From NCBI GenBank assembly GCA_050331695.1, contig JBHJGP010000015.1, forward strand, positions 62,001 to 126,000: DNA of 64,000 nucleotides, given 5' to 3'. Numbering within the stretch: position 1 is the stretch's first letter; every line of letters begins with the position of its first letter. Below the pieces are notes generated by a model. That model made no database searches. It saw only the letters and a list, made by a program, of their open reading frames with translations, and had not been told where the DNA came from. Positions 25,807-33,734 of the stretch are shown here, piece after piece. The translations under genes and the position numbers were made by a program. Origin of the DNA: JBHJGP01 sp050331695. GTDB lineage: Bacteria; Pseudomonadota; Alphaproteobacteria; Geminicoccales; Geminicoccaceae.

Positions 25807-27050
25807 GGGCGGTAGCGCTCGATCGCGCGGCGCAGTTCGGACCGGCTCTCGGCGTAGGCGTCCAGTGTCGCGCCGGCCACCGCTGCCTCCCAGGCTTGCC
25901 GCAGGCTGGTCACACCGGCACGAACGCCGTCCGGGTGGCCCATGATTCCGCCGCCGGCGGCGTAGATCAAATCCAGCGAACCCAGCGCCCGGTAGGTATC
26001 GACCGTCTGGAGGGCTGATTGACCGGAGCTGAAGACCGGCATGGCAATGCAGGGTTTTGCTTGGAACATCGATGTCAGGCAGGAGCGCGCCGAGGCGATG
26101 ACGCTGTCGTCAGGTTCGCAAAACTTGTTGCGGAGGCCGTTGACATGCATGTGGTCGGCGCCGGCGAGCCGCCAGAGCTTGGCCCAGGCGGGATAGGACC
26201 AGCCCAGCAAGGGATGGCGCGAGAGATAGCCCCAGCCGTTCCTGTGGGCGTGAATGGGAAGCCGCGCGTGACGCCGGATCTCGACCATGCCGACCATGCC
26301 GATCGAATTCAGGCTGACCATGATGCAAGTGCCGCCCAGGTTTTCGACCAGATCGTGGCGGCGGCGCATCTGGTCCAGCTCGCCGGTGATGTTGAAGGCG
26401 AACATCACCTTCTTGCCGGTCCTATTGGCGTGATCGTTGATCACCGCCATCACCGCCTTTGCGCGGTATTCGAACGGACAAAAGCCGCCGTCGGCCTGGA
26501 GCTCATCATCCTTGATGAAGTCGATGCCGCCCTTGCAAAGCTCCTTCGTCAGTTCGGCCGTGCCTTCAGCCGTCAGCCCGACGCTCGGCTTGATGATGGT
26601 GCCGATCAGCGGCCGACCTTGAACGCCCGCCAGCCGCCGGGTTCCGTCGACGCCGAAGGCCGGGCCCTGGTAGGCGTTGGCGAACGCCTCGGGCAGATCG
26701 ATATCGAGAATTCGCAGGCCCGAGAACGGTTTCAGCTCGAACAGATTGCCGGTGACCGTAGCGACCAGATTGGGCAATGACGGCCCCAGATTCTCGAGGG
26801 GCCAGGAAAGCTCGACCTCCGCCCGCTGATATTGGGGCCCCTCGAGAGCGCCCGGCAGGCTCGGCTGATCAACCGTCGCGAGCCGATCGATCCGCTCAAC
26901 CTTGGCGCCGGATCGCTCCTTCAATTCGGGCGTCTCGCCAGGAAGTGCTATGAACGTGCCGGAGGATTGTTCGCCGGCCATGATCTCGACCGCGCGCTCC
27001 AGATCATCGGCGGTTTCGATCAGGTAACGGGCGTGGATGCGCTCGCTCAT
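25803..27050 (-). CDS. oiaT: RuBisCO-like protein, 3-oxo-isoapionate-4-phosphate transcarboxylase/hydrolase or decarboxylase
   Basis: A 415-residue type IV RuBisCO large-chain relative. Active-site landmarks are retained: TIIKPSVGL, GGIDFIKDDE (the carbamylated-Lys/Asp/Glu metal motif), IHAHRNGWGY (His of the HRAMHA region), a Lys in the loop-6 position (GLRNKF), SSGQ and GGGIMGHPDG for phosphate binding. In apiose pathways such proteins act on 3-oxo-isoapionate 4-phosphate, either splitting it to 3-phosphoglycerate plus glycolate (OiaT) or decarboxylating it (OiaX). No erythrulose-phosphate isomerases are linked, which favours OiaT, but this is not proven. ATG at 27050 overlaps the previous stop (ATGA); the longer open frame upstream lies inside the dehydrogenase gene. 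Confidence 0.85.
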   Translation of the reverse strand: MSERIHARYLIETADDLERAVEIMAGEQSSGTFIALPGETPELKERSGAKVERIDRLATVDQPSLPGALEGPQYQRAEVELSWPLENLGPSLPNLVATVTGNLFELKPFSGLRILDIDLPEAFANAYQGPAFGVDGTRRLAGVQGRPLIGTIIKPSVGLTAEGTAELTKELCKGGIDFIKDDELQADGGFCPFEYRAKAVMAVINDHANRTGKKVMFAFNITGELDQMRRRHDLVENLGGTCIMVSLNSIGMVGMVEIRRHARLPIHAHRNGWGYLSRHPLLGWSYPAWAKLWRLAGADHMHVNGLRNKFCEPDDSVIASARSCLTSMFQAKPCIAMPVFSSGQSALQTVDTYRALGSLDLIYAAGGGIMGHPDGVRAGVTSLRQAWEAAVAGATLDAYAESRSELRRAIERYRP

Positions 27051-28069
27051 GGCTTGGGCTTCATCGGTTGACCTGCCGCCGCCGAGGCGTAGGCCGCCTC
27101 GACCAGCGCGAAGGTTTTCAGATTGTCCCGACCCTCGGTTTGGGGCGCTTTGCCGGCTTTGAGACAATCGATAAAATGCTGCTGGGTGTTGAGCACCGAT
27201 TCTTGGACAAGCGCCCATTGCGGGTCGGCCCAAGCGGGCGGGTGAGGCGCCACCGTCCGGGTCTTCAGTCCATCCTTTCGATGCCATTCGAGGCGGTAGT
27301 CGTGGCTCAGCTTGAGTGTGCCGGTCCGGCCTTCGACCTCGATCAGGGTCTGGGGGAAGGGGTCCGGATCGATCCGGGTCGTGTAGCTGCAGGTGATCTC
27401 GCAGACGGCGCCGGTCTCATGATGGAGCGACATGATGGCCGAGGCCTCGCCCTTAGCGCCGGCCAGGGTTCGTTGGGTGCGGGCGAAAATCTCGTCGGCA
27501 TCGCCCACCAGGAACCGGGCAACGTCGAGCAGATGAATGCCCAGATCCAGAATGATGAACCGCTCGACCTCGGCCAGATAGGGCTGACCGGCGACCACAT
27601 CGTAGCCGGTCCGCCAGGAGATGTGGGCGAAGAACGGTTGGCCGATGTCGCCCCGGTCGATCGCCGCTTTCAGCTCGATCAGCGGTGTCTGAAAACGAAA
27701 GTTTTCGTGGACCATGATCGGCACGCCTGCTGTCTCGGTGTGCTCGACAATCCGCCGGCAAGTCGCGATTTCCGGCGCGAACGGTTTTGGGCAGTTGTTC
27801 GTGGCGCCAGCATCGGCAGCCATGGCCGCAAGCGTCTCGTGGGTCTCCATGGTCGTGGCGATGTCGACGAAATCGAGGTTTTCGTGCCTCAGCATCGCGC
27901 CCGCATCAGTATAGGCCTTGGCGCCGGTGAGATCCGCCGCGGCCTCCGCTTTACCGGGATCCAGATCGCAAACCGCGGCCAGTTCGGCGCCATCGACGTT
28001 GCCCCAGGCCTTGAGGTGGTTCTGGGCGAAGAACCCGCAGCCGATCACCGCCCCGCGAAGTGCGCTCAC
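27047..28069 (-). CDS. Gfo/Idh/MocA-family dehydrogenase, D-apiose dehydrogenase-like (copy 1)
   Basis: A 340-residue NAD(P)-dependent sugar dehydrogenase. GCGFFAQNH forms the nucleotide loop at residues 10-18 and the family EKP motif appears as CPKPFAP. The C-terminal GFO_IDH_MocA domain carries DLGIHLLDVARFL with the catalytic-type Asp/His. D-apiose dehydrogenase (ApsD), which makes D-apionolactone, belongs to this family. GTG start at 28069 overlaps the paralogue's stop (GTGA). Of the two tandem copies I cannot tell which is ApsD. Confidence 0.85.
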   Translation of the reverse strand: MSALRGAVIGCGFFAQNHLKAWGNVDGAELAAVCDLDPGKAEAAADLTGAKAYTDAGAMLRHENLDFVDIATTMETHETLAAMAADAGATNNCPKPFAPEIATCRRIVEHTETAGVPIMVHENFRFQTPLIELKAAIDRGDIGQPFFAHISWRTGYDVVAGQPYLAEVERFIILDLGIHLLDVARFLVGDADEIFARTQRTLAGAKGEASAIMSLHHETGAVCEITCSYTTRIDPDPFPQTLIEVEGRTGTLKLSHDYRLEWHRKDGLKTRTVAPHPPAWADPQWALVQESVLNTQQHFIDCLKAGKAPQTEGRDNLKTFALVEAAYASAAAGQPMKPKP

Positions 28070-29058
28070 AGCGCCCTCCGGTCGGCGGCACTGTCATAGG
28101 CCCGAAACACCAGGTCCAGGGTCTTCAGATTATCCGCGCCAGAGGTGGCGGGCTCTCGCTTGTCGCGGAGGCATTCGACCCAGTGGCGCTGAATGTTGAC
28201 CACGCTTTCCTGGATGTTGTGCCAGGGTTTTGCGCCCCAGCTTGGCACCTTGGGTTCGACGTCTTTCTCTTCGGTGGGGCCCGCACCCGAAATCCGAAGC
28301 CGATAGTCGGCCAACAATTCGACGGTTCCCCTGCCGCCTTCGACGCGGATGAGGGTTTGCGGAAACGGATCCGGCGTCAGTACCGTCGAGAAGGAAAAAT
28401 CGACCAGAGAGACCGCGCCGTTCTCGTGGTCCAGGGTGATGGTGACACAATCCTCGCCGGCGACCTCCGGATTGATTTTTTGACGACGGCAGTGGAGCCG
28501 CGAAACCTCGCCCAGAAGATCGCGGGCGACGTCCAACAGATGAATGCCCAGATCCATGATCGCGAGCCGAGGCTCGGTCCTGAGATAGGGTTGATTGGTG
28601 TAGATGTCGTAGGCGTGACGGAACTGGATCCGGGCGTAGGTGGGGGTGCCGATCCGGCCGCTCTCGATCACCCGCTTCACCGCCATGATCGGGCTCTGCC
28701 AGCGAAAATTTTCGTGCACCATCAACGGCACACCGACCTCGGCGCAGGCCTCGACCATGGCTTCGCCGTCGGCGAGGTCAAGCGCGAACGGTTTTTGGCA
28801 GATCGCAGGCACGCCGTGGCGAGCGGCCATTTCCACCAGGGTGCGGTGGCTTTCGACCGTGGTGATGATGTCGACGAAGTCGAGCTTCTCGCGTGCCAAC
28901 ATCGTTTCAGCGTCGGTGTAGCTCGTGGCGCCGGGCCAGCGGGCCTTTTCGGAGTCGAGGTCACAGACCGCCACGATTTCGGCGCCCTCGATCTCGTTCC
29001 AGGCGTTGAGGTGGTTGCTCGCGAAAAAACCGCAGCCGATTACCGCCCCCCGGAGCAC
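28066..29058 (-). CDS. apsD: Gfo/Idh/MocA-family dehydrogenase, D-apiose dehydrogenase-like (copy 2)
   Basis: A 330-residue paralogue of the next gene: GCGFFASNH loop, CQKPFALD in place of the EKP motif, and DLGIHLLDVARDLLG in the catalytic domain. D-apiose dehydrogenase is the best-known activity for this gene in such a cluster, so I give it the symbol tentatively; the copy downstream is the alternative. GTG start at 29058 overlaps the permease TAG by one base (TAGTG). Confidence 0.75.
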   Translation of the reverse strand: MLRGAVIGCGFFASNHLNAWNEIEGAEIVAVCDLDSEKARWPGATSYTDAETMLAREKLDFVDIITTVESHRTLVEMAARHGVPAICQKPFALDLADGEAMVEACAEVGVPLMVHENFRWQSPIMAVKRVIESGRIGTPTYARIQFRHAYDIYTNQPYLRTEPRLAIMDLGIHLLDVARDLLGEVSRLHCRRQKINPEVAGEDCVTITLDHENGAVSLVDFSFSTVLTPDPFPQTLIRVEGGRGTVELLADYRLRISGAGPTEEKDVEPKVPSWGAKPWHNIQESVVNIQRHWVECLRDKREPATSGADNLKTLDLVFRAYDSAADRRAL

Positions 29059-30062
29059 TAGACCTCCTCGACCCGAATGGTCCGGCGGTTGATCGCTTCC
29101 AGGATCCGCGAGCGCTGGCTGTCGACGAACACGGCGAGAAAGATGATGCCCGCGGTCACAAGCGGATAGACGTAAGGATTGGCGTTGACGATGACGAGGC
29201 CGTTATTGACCGTTTGGATCAGGATCGCTCCGAACAGGGTGCCGATGACGCCGCCCCGGCCGCCGAACAGGCTGGTGCCGCCGAGCACCGCCGCGGCGAT
29301 CGCCGAAAACTCCTTCTCGAAGCCGAAGGTGGGCGACGCCGCGCCCACCTGGGTGATCGAGACGAAGCCGGCGATCCCGGCGCAGACCGAGCAGATCAGA
29401 TAGACGGAGAACAAGGTCTGGGGCACGTCGATGCCGGCTTTCTTGGCGGCTTCCGGGTTCTCGCCGACGGCGTAGATCTGCCGGCCGAACGGGGTCTGGG
29501 TCAGTGTCACCCAGGCGATGGCGAAAATGATCGCCAGCACCAGGATCGCCCAGGGGATGCCCAGATAGCTGGCGCGTCCCAGCGACAGAATTTCCGTGTC
29601 GTAGAAGACCATCTTGGTCTGGGTGATCCAAAGCGCGATGCCGCGGCCGATGAACAAGGTGGCGAGCGTGGTGATGAAGGCCGGAACCCGCACGATCACG
29701 ACAAAAAACGCGTTCACCAAACCGAAGGCGAGGCCGACGCCCATGCAGACGAGAAGGCTGAGCCCGGCCGACAGGCCCGCCGCGTAGGTGCCGAAGAAGG
29801 CGACCGCCAGATACATGACCGCACCCACCGACAAATCGATGCCGGCGGTGAGCAGCACGAAGGTGATGCCGATCCCGAGGATCGCGACATGGCTGGTCTG
29901 GATCAGGATGTTGATGAAATTCTGGGTGGATAGAAAACGATCCGAAAGAATGGTGAAAATGATCAATACGGCGAGGAAGAGCACCAGCGAGGCCTGTCTC
30001 AACAACAAGAGCTTGAGCCGTTCGCCCTGCCGGCTCGAGGTGCCCATGGTCATCGTCGCCAT
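29058..30062 (-). CDS. CUT2 sugar ABC transporter permease, RbsC-like
   Basis: A 334-residue hydrophobic permease with 8-10 predicted helices and the RbsC hallmarks GIDLSVGA and LGGTSLFGGRGGVIGTLFGA. ATG at 30062 overlaps the ATPase stop by one base (TGATG) with GAGGAGG 8 bases upstream; a longer frame to 30092 begins within the ATPase gene. With the second permease at 31587 it probably makes a heterodimer, unlike the homodimeric ribose system. Confidence 0.88.
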   Translation of the reverse strand: MATMTMGTSSRQGERLKLLLLRQASLVLFLAVLIIFTILSDRFLSTQNFINILIQTSHVAILGIGITFVLLTAGIDLSVGAVMYLAVAFFGTYAAGLSAGLSLLVCMGVGLAFGLVNAFFVVIVRVPAFITTLATLFIGRGIALWITQTKMVFYDTEILSLGRASYLGIPWAILVLAIIFAIAWVTLTQTPFGRQIYAVGENPEAAKKAGIDVPQTLFSVYLICSVCAGIAGFVSITQVGAASPTFGFEKEFSAIAAAVLGGTSLFGGRGGVIGTLFGAILIQTVNNGLVIVNANPYVYPLVTAGIIFLAVFVDSQRSRILEAINRRTIRVEEV

Positions 30063-31582
30063 CAGGCCGCCTCCTCGCTCTTGGAGAGCCACATGGCCGA
30101 TTCCAAAACACGCTGGCTGTCGAACGCGCCCCGGTGGTGCTCGGCCTGGATCTCGCCATGGGCCATGACCAGGATCCGGTCGCAGACACCGATCAGTTCT
30201 TCCAGCTCGGACGAAATCATTAGGACCGCGGTGCCGTTCTCGGCGAGCGCGTTGATGATCTTATAGACCTCATATTTGGCGCCGACATCGATACCCCGGG
30301 TCGGCTCGTCGAGAATGAACACAAGCGGCTCGCGCATGACCCATTTGGCGATCACCACCTTCTGCTGATTGCCACCGGAGAGATTCTTGGCGAGCGTCCG
30401 CACATAATCCTTGGTGTTGATGTGAACCCGATCCGCCGCCTGCTCGACCCGGTTCCCCAGATCCGTGCGCCGCAGAAAGCCGGCAAAGCGTGAGGCGAAA
30501 CTATCGAGCGAGGGCAGCGCCACATTGTTGTGGATCGAGGCCTCCATCAGAAGGCCCTCGGTCCGGCGCTCCTCGGTCAACATCGCCATGCCCTCATCCA
30601 TCATCAGAGCCGGCGTCGGCTTCTCGATGGCCTTGCCGCCGATGGTGATGCGCCCCTCAGCGTAAGGGTCGAGGCCGAACAGGATGCGGGCCAACTCGGA
30701 GCGGCCGGAGCCCATGAGGCCGGCCAGACCAACGACTTCGCCCTTGCGGATCGTAAGGTTCACGTCGCGAACGATGCCCGGCTGGCTCAGGGCTTCGACT
30801 TCGAGCGCCGGCTCGCCGAAGGCTCGGCTCGTGCGCTCCGGGAACAGCTGGGTGAGTTCGCGGCCGACCATGAGCTGGATCATCCGCTCCTTGCCCAGGC
30901 TTTCGGTCGGCGCGTCCTCCACCAGATTGCCGTCCCGGAGGATCGTCAACCGGTCGCAGAGATCGATCACATCATCCAGGATGTGGCTGATGTAGATCAT
31001 GGCGATGCCGCGCTCCCTCAGCCGGCGTATGATGTCGAACAGCCGTTCGGTCTCGCGGCTGGTGAGCGAGGTGGTGGGCTCATCGAACATGATGATCCGC
31101 GCGTCCTGACTGACCGCCTTGGCGATCTCCACCAGCTGGCGCTCGCCCTGGCTCAAGCGCGCCACCGGTGTCGACGTCGCATGCCGGACATCGACGGCCT
31201 CCAGCGCTTCGCGGGCGGCTTTGCGGATCCGGCCCCGATTGAGAAACGGCAGAAAGCCAAGCCTCGGAAAATGGCCGACGAAGAGGTTTTCCTCGATCGA
31301 GAGGTTCTCGAACAGGTTCAGTTCCTGGTGGATGAACCCAATGCCCTTGGCCTGGGCATCTTTCGGCCCCCGTGGCCGGTAGGGCTCGCCGTCGATCAGG
31401 ATCTCGCCGGCATCGGGGGCAAGAACGCCGCCCAGGATATTGACCGTGGTCGATTTGCCGGAGCCGTTCTCACCGACCAAACCGATGATCTCGCCGGGCG
31501 CCAAGGATAGGTCGACGCCGTGGAGCACTTCGACGCCGAAGAACGATTTTCGCAAATTCTTGGCTTCGAGGAGCGGCGCCAT
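30062..31582 (-). CDS. CUT2 sugar ABC transporter ATP-binding protein, RbsA-like
   Basis: A 506-residue protein with two ABC cassettes. The first has GENGSGKST (about 37-45), LSQGERQLVEIAKA and IIMFDEPT. The second has the degenerate Walker A GLMGSGRSE and LSGGNQQKVVIAKW, with VFILDEPTRGID, the normal CUT2 asymmetry. It powers import of the pathway sugar, presumably D-apiose. It lies between the two permease genes, 4 bases after the first. Confidence 0.9.
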   Translation of the reverse strand: MAPLLEAKNLRKSFFGVEVLHGVDLSLAPGEIIGLVGENGSGKSTTVNILGGVLAPDAGEILIDGEPYRPRGPKDAQAKGIGFIHQELNLFENLSIEENLFVGHFPRLGFLPFLNRGRIRKAAREALEAVDVRHATSTPVARLSQGERQLVEIAKAVSQDARIIMFDEPTTSLTSRETERLFDIIRRLRERGIAMIYISHILDDVIDLCDRLTILRDGNLVEDAPTESLGKERMIQLMVGRELTQLFPERTSRAFGEPALEVEALSQPGIVRDVNLTIRKGEVVGLAGLMGSGRSELARILFGLDPYAEGRITIGGKAIEKPTPALMMDEGMAMLTEERRTEGLLMEASIHNNVALPSLDSFASRFAGFLRRTDLGNRVEQAADRVHINTKDYVRTLAKNLSGGNQQKVVIAKWVMREPLVFILDEPTRGIDVGAKYEVYKIINALAENGTAVLMISSELEELIGVCDRILVMAHGEIQAEHHRGAFDSQRVLESAMWLSKSEEAA

Positions 31583-31586
31583 GGGC

Positions 31587-32606
31587 TCAAGCGCCCGCCT
31601 GGATAAACCGGGTCCGAAGCGCGTCGATCACGGCTGCCAGCAGGATGACCCCGCCCTTGATCGCCAGGACGAAGAAGAGGGATAGCCCCAGCAATTTGAG
31701 GCTGGTGTCGATCAGGACCAAAAACAGGACGCCGAACACCGTCCATATGATCTTGCCCTTGCCGCCAAAAAGGCTTGTCCCGCCGATGACCACGGCACCG
31801 ATGATGTCGAGCAGGATCTTGTCGCCCAGGATCGGGGTGCCGGTCTCGAGCCGGCCGGTATAGAGGATCGACGAGATCGCCGCACAAAAGCCCGAAATCA
31901 TGAACGCGATGATGATGGTACGCCCGACCGGCACGCCCGAGACGGCCGCGGTTCGAGGGTTTTGGCCGACCGCGTAGAGCTGCTGGCCCAGGGCGGTACG
32001 GCTGAGAACCAGATGGGCGACGATCGCCAGGATCGCGACCAGCCAGAGACTGTTTGGCAGGCCGAACGGACCCTCTTGACCAAGCGTGACAAAGCCTTGC
32101 GGCAGGCCCGCGATGGACGAGGTCGAGGTGTGGAAGGTCACGTACCAGATCGCCGCGCCCGAGAAGAACATCATGCCGGTGAGCGTGACGATGAAGGGCG
32201 GCATTCGAAGCTTGGTCACACAAAGCCCGTTGAACCAGCCGACGGCCATGCCGGTCAGGACCATGGCGACGATGCCACCGGGAACGGCGAACGGCGTTCC
32301 GCCCAGATAACCGCCCTGGCTGGTCATGACACTGGCGCCGACGACGCTCGCCAGCGCGATGATCGTCGTGACCGAGAGATCAATGCCGGCGACGATCAGG
32401 ACGAAGGTCTGACCGATGGCGACCGCCAGAAGCGGCAGCATATCCGACAAGATATTCATGAGGCTGGCTGGCCGGGCGATCTCCGGCACGATCGGTATCA
32501 GAACCGCGAAATAGGCGAGGCTTAGCCAAAGGACGAGATACTCGGAGAACAAAAGCCGCCGCAGGAGGCCCAGAGCCGGTCTTTCGGCCGCGACGGCTGT
32601 GTTCAC
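31587..32606 (-). CDS. CUT2 sugar ABC transporter permease, RbsC-like
   Basis: A 339-residue RbsC-type permease: VAGIDLSVTTIIAL and IGGTSLFGGKGKIIWTVFGV mark the family, with about ten hydrophobic segments. GTG start at 32606 with AAGGA 10 bases upstream. It differs clearly from the second permease of the operon, so both are probably needed. A strong hairpin separates it from the binding-protein gene. Confidence 0.88.
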   Translation of the reverse strand: MNTAVAAERPALGLLRRLLFSEYLVLWLSLAYFAVLIPIVPEIARPASLMNILSDMLPLLAVAIGQTFVLIVAGIDLSVTTIIALASVVGASVMTSQGGYLGGTPFAVPGGIVAMVLTGMAVGWFNGLCVTKLRMPPFIVTLTGMMFFSGAAIWYVTFHTSTSSIAGLPQGFVTLGQEGPFGLPNSLWLVAILAIVAHLVLSRTALGQQLYAVGQNPRTAAVSGVPVGRTIIIAFMISGFCAAISSILYTGRLETGTPILGDKILLDIIGAVVIGGTSLFGGKGKIIWTVFGVLFLVLIDTSLKLLGLSLFFVLAIKGGVILLAAVIDALRTRFIQAGA

Positions 32607-32644
32607 GGATTGCGTCCTTCAGATGTCAAAAAGTCCAATGTGGG

Positions 32645-32675
32645 GAGGCCCGGGGAACTTTCGGTCCCGGGCCTC
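32645..32675 (-). other. intercistronic hairpin after the apiose binding-protein gene
   Basis: GAGGCCCGGG (32645-32654) and CCCGGGCCTC (32666-32675) make a perfect 10-bp GC-rich stem with an 11-base loop, 12 bases past the binding-protein stop. On the transcribed strand a run of five T follows about 16 bases later. It could act as a partial terminator or a 3'-end protector that keeps the binding protein in excess over the membrane subunits (inference). Confidence 0.6.
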
Positions 32676-32686
32676 TGATCTCCGGT

Positions 32687-33688
32687 TCAGCCCTGCTGTT
32701 GCTGGTAGATGTGGTAGCCCCACATCCGCTCTTTCATCTCCTCCAGATTGTCCTGGGTGATGGCGAAGCCGGGATCGAGCAGGAGCTTGTCGACCTGTTC
32801 CCCGTTCTGGAGGTCGACGATCGCGTTCACGGCGAGTTCAGCCTCATAGAACAGATCCTGCACGCCGTCGGCATCCAGATACTGGTCCTTCATGAGCTCA
32901 TAGGCGGTGGCGTCGCCGTCGAAGCCGCCGAAGATCACATGGTTCGGATCGCCGATCGGGTGGAACTTGTCGGCCACCCGCATGACCTGGGTGATCTGCG
33001 GGAACATGAAGTCGGACGAGGTAAACAGGAAGTTGATGTCCGGGTTGGCCTGAAAGGCGTTGGTCAGGCCGGCAAAGGCCTTGTCGGCGTTCCATTCTGT
33101 CGGAATGCGGGCGACGACCTCGATCAGATCCGGGTGCTGATCGACGATGTCGAAGAAGCCGTCCCGGCGGCCGATGGCGTTGGGATCACCCAGATCACCG
33201 ATCAGGATGGCCGCCTTGTAGCTGCCGCCCAGATCCTGGGCGACCTTGACCATATGCTCGACGGTGGCGTTGGTGATCGCCCGGTTGTCGGCCTGAACAG
33301 CGACCGATTTGCCGTCGTTCTCCGCGGGGGGCCGGTTGAAGTGGACCATCGGCACGCCAGCCTTGTCGGCCTCGCGAATGGCGGGGATCACCGCGTTGCT
33401 GTCGGTCTGGACGATGATGATGCCGTCGACGCCCCGGGCCAGCATCGCCTTGACCTGCTCGAACTGCTTGTTGTCGTCCTGATCCGAGATCGCTTGCAGC
33501 ATCTCGTAGCCCCGACCCTCCAGGTCCTGCTTGATCGCCTCGATGCCGGCGACCCAGAAGGGCGAGTAGAGGCCGTCGAACAGAACGGCGATGGTTTTCT
33601 GGTCCTGGGCGCGGACGAACATCGGCCATCCGGCGGTGCCGGCGGCGAGCAGGCCGCCCACGGTGAACGCACGTCTGGTGGCTTTCAT
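32687..33688 (-). CDS. CUT2 sugar ABC transporter, periplasmic binding protein (Tat-type signal)
   Basis: A 333-residue ribose-binding-protein-like receptor of the periplasmic-binding-protein 4 class. The N-terminus MKATRRAFTVGGLLAAG fits a twin-arginine signal (T-R-R-x-F), cleaved near VRA-QD at about 27, so it may be exported folded. DGIIIVQTDSNAVIPAI is a typical hinge/ligand segment. GGGAGG lies 5 bases before the ATG. A 19-bp operator-like motif lies 28-46 bases upstream. Probably the D-apiose receptor, from its place in the catabolic operon. Confidence 0.88.
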   Translation of the reverse strand: MKATRRAFTVGGLLAAGTAGWPMFVRAQDQKTIAVLFDGLYSPFWVAGIEAIKQDLEGRGYEMLQAISDQDDNKQFEQVKAMLARGVDGIIIVQTDSNAVIPAIREADKAGVPMVHFNRPPAENDGKSVAVQADNRAITNATVEHMVKVAQDLGGSYKAAILIGDLGDPNAIGRRDGFFDIVDQHPDLIEVVARIPTEWNADKAFAGLTNAFQANPDINFLFTSSDFMFPQITQVMRVADKFHPIGDPNHVIFGGFDGDATAYELMKDQYLDADGVQDLFYEAELAVNAIVDLQNGEQVDKLLLDPGFAITQDNLEEMKERMWGYHIYQQQQG

Positions 33689-33715
33689 GACTGCCTCCCC
33701 TCTTTCCCTATCATG

Positions 33716-33734
33716 TGGTTAAGTCATTATACCA
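33716..33734. promoter_or_regulatory. candidate GntR operator before the apiose importer genes
   Basis: TGGTTAAGTCATTATACCA: TGGT and ACCA separated by 11 bases (arms extend to GTGGT/ACCAC). On the opposite strand it matches the motif at the regulator's own start at 13 of 19 positions. It overlaps the lactonase stop codon and lies just ahead of the transporter-catabolic genes. Confidence 0.55.
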
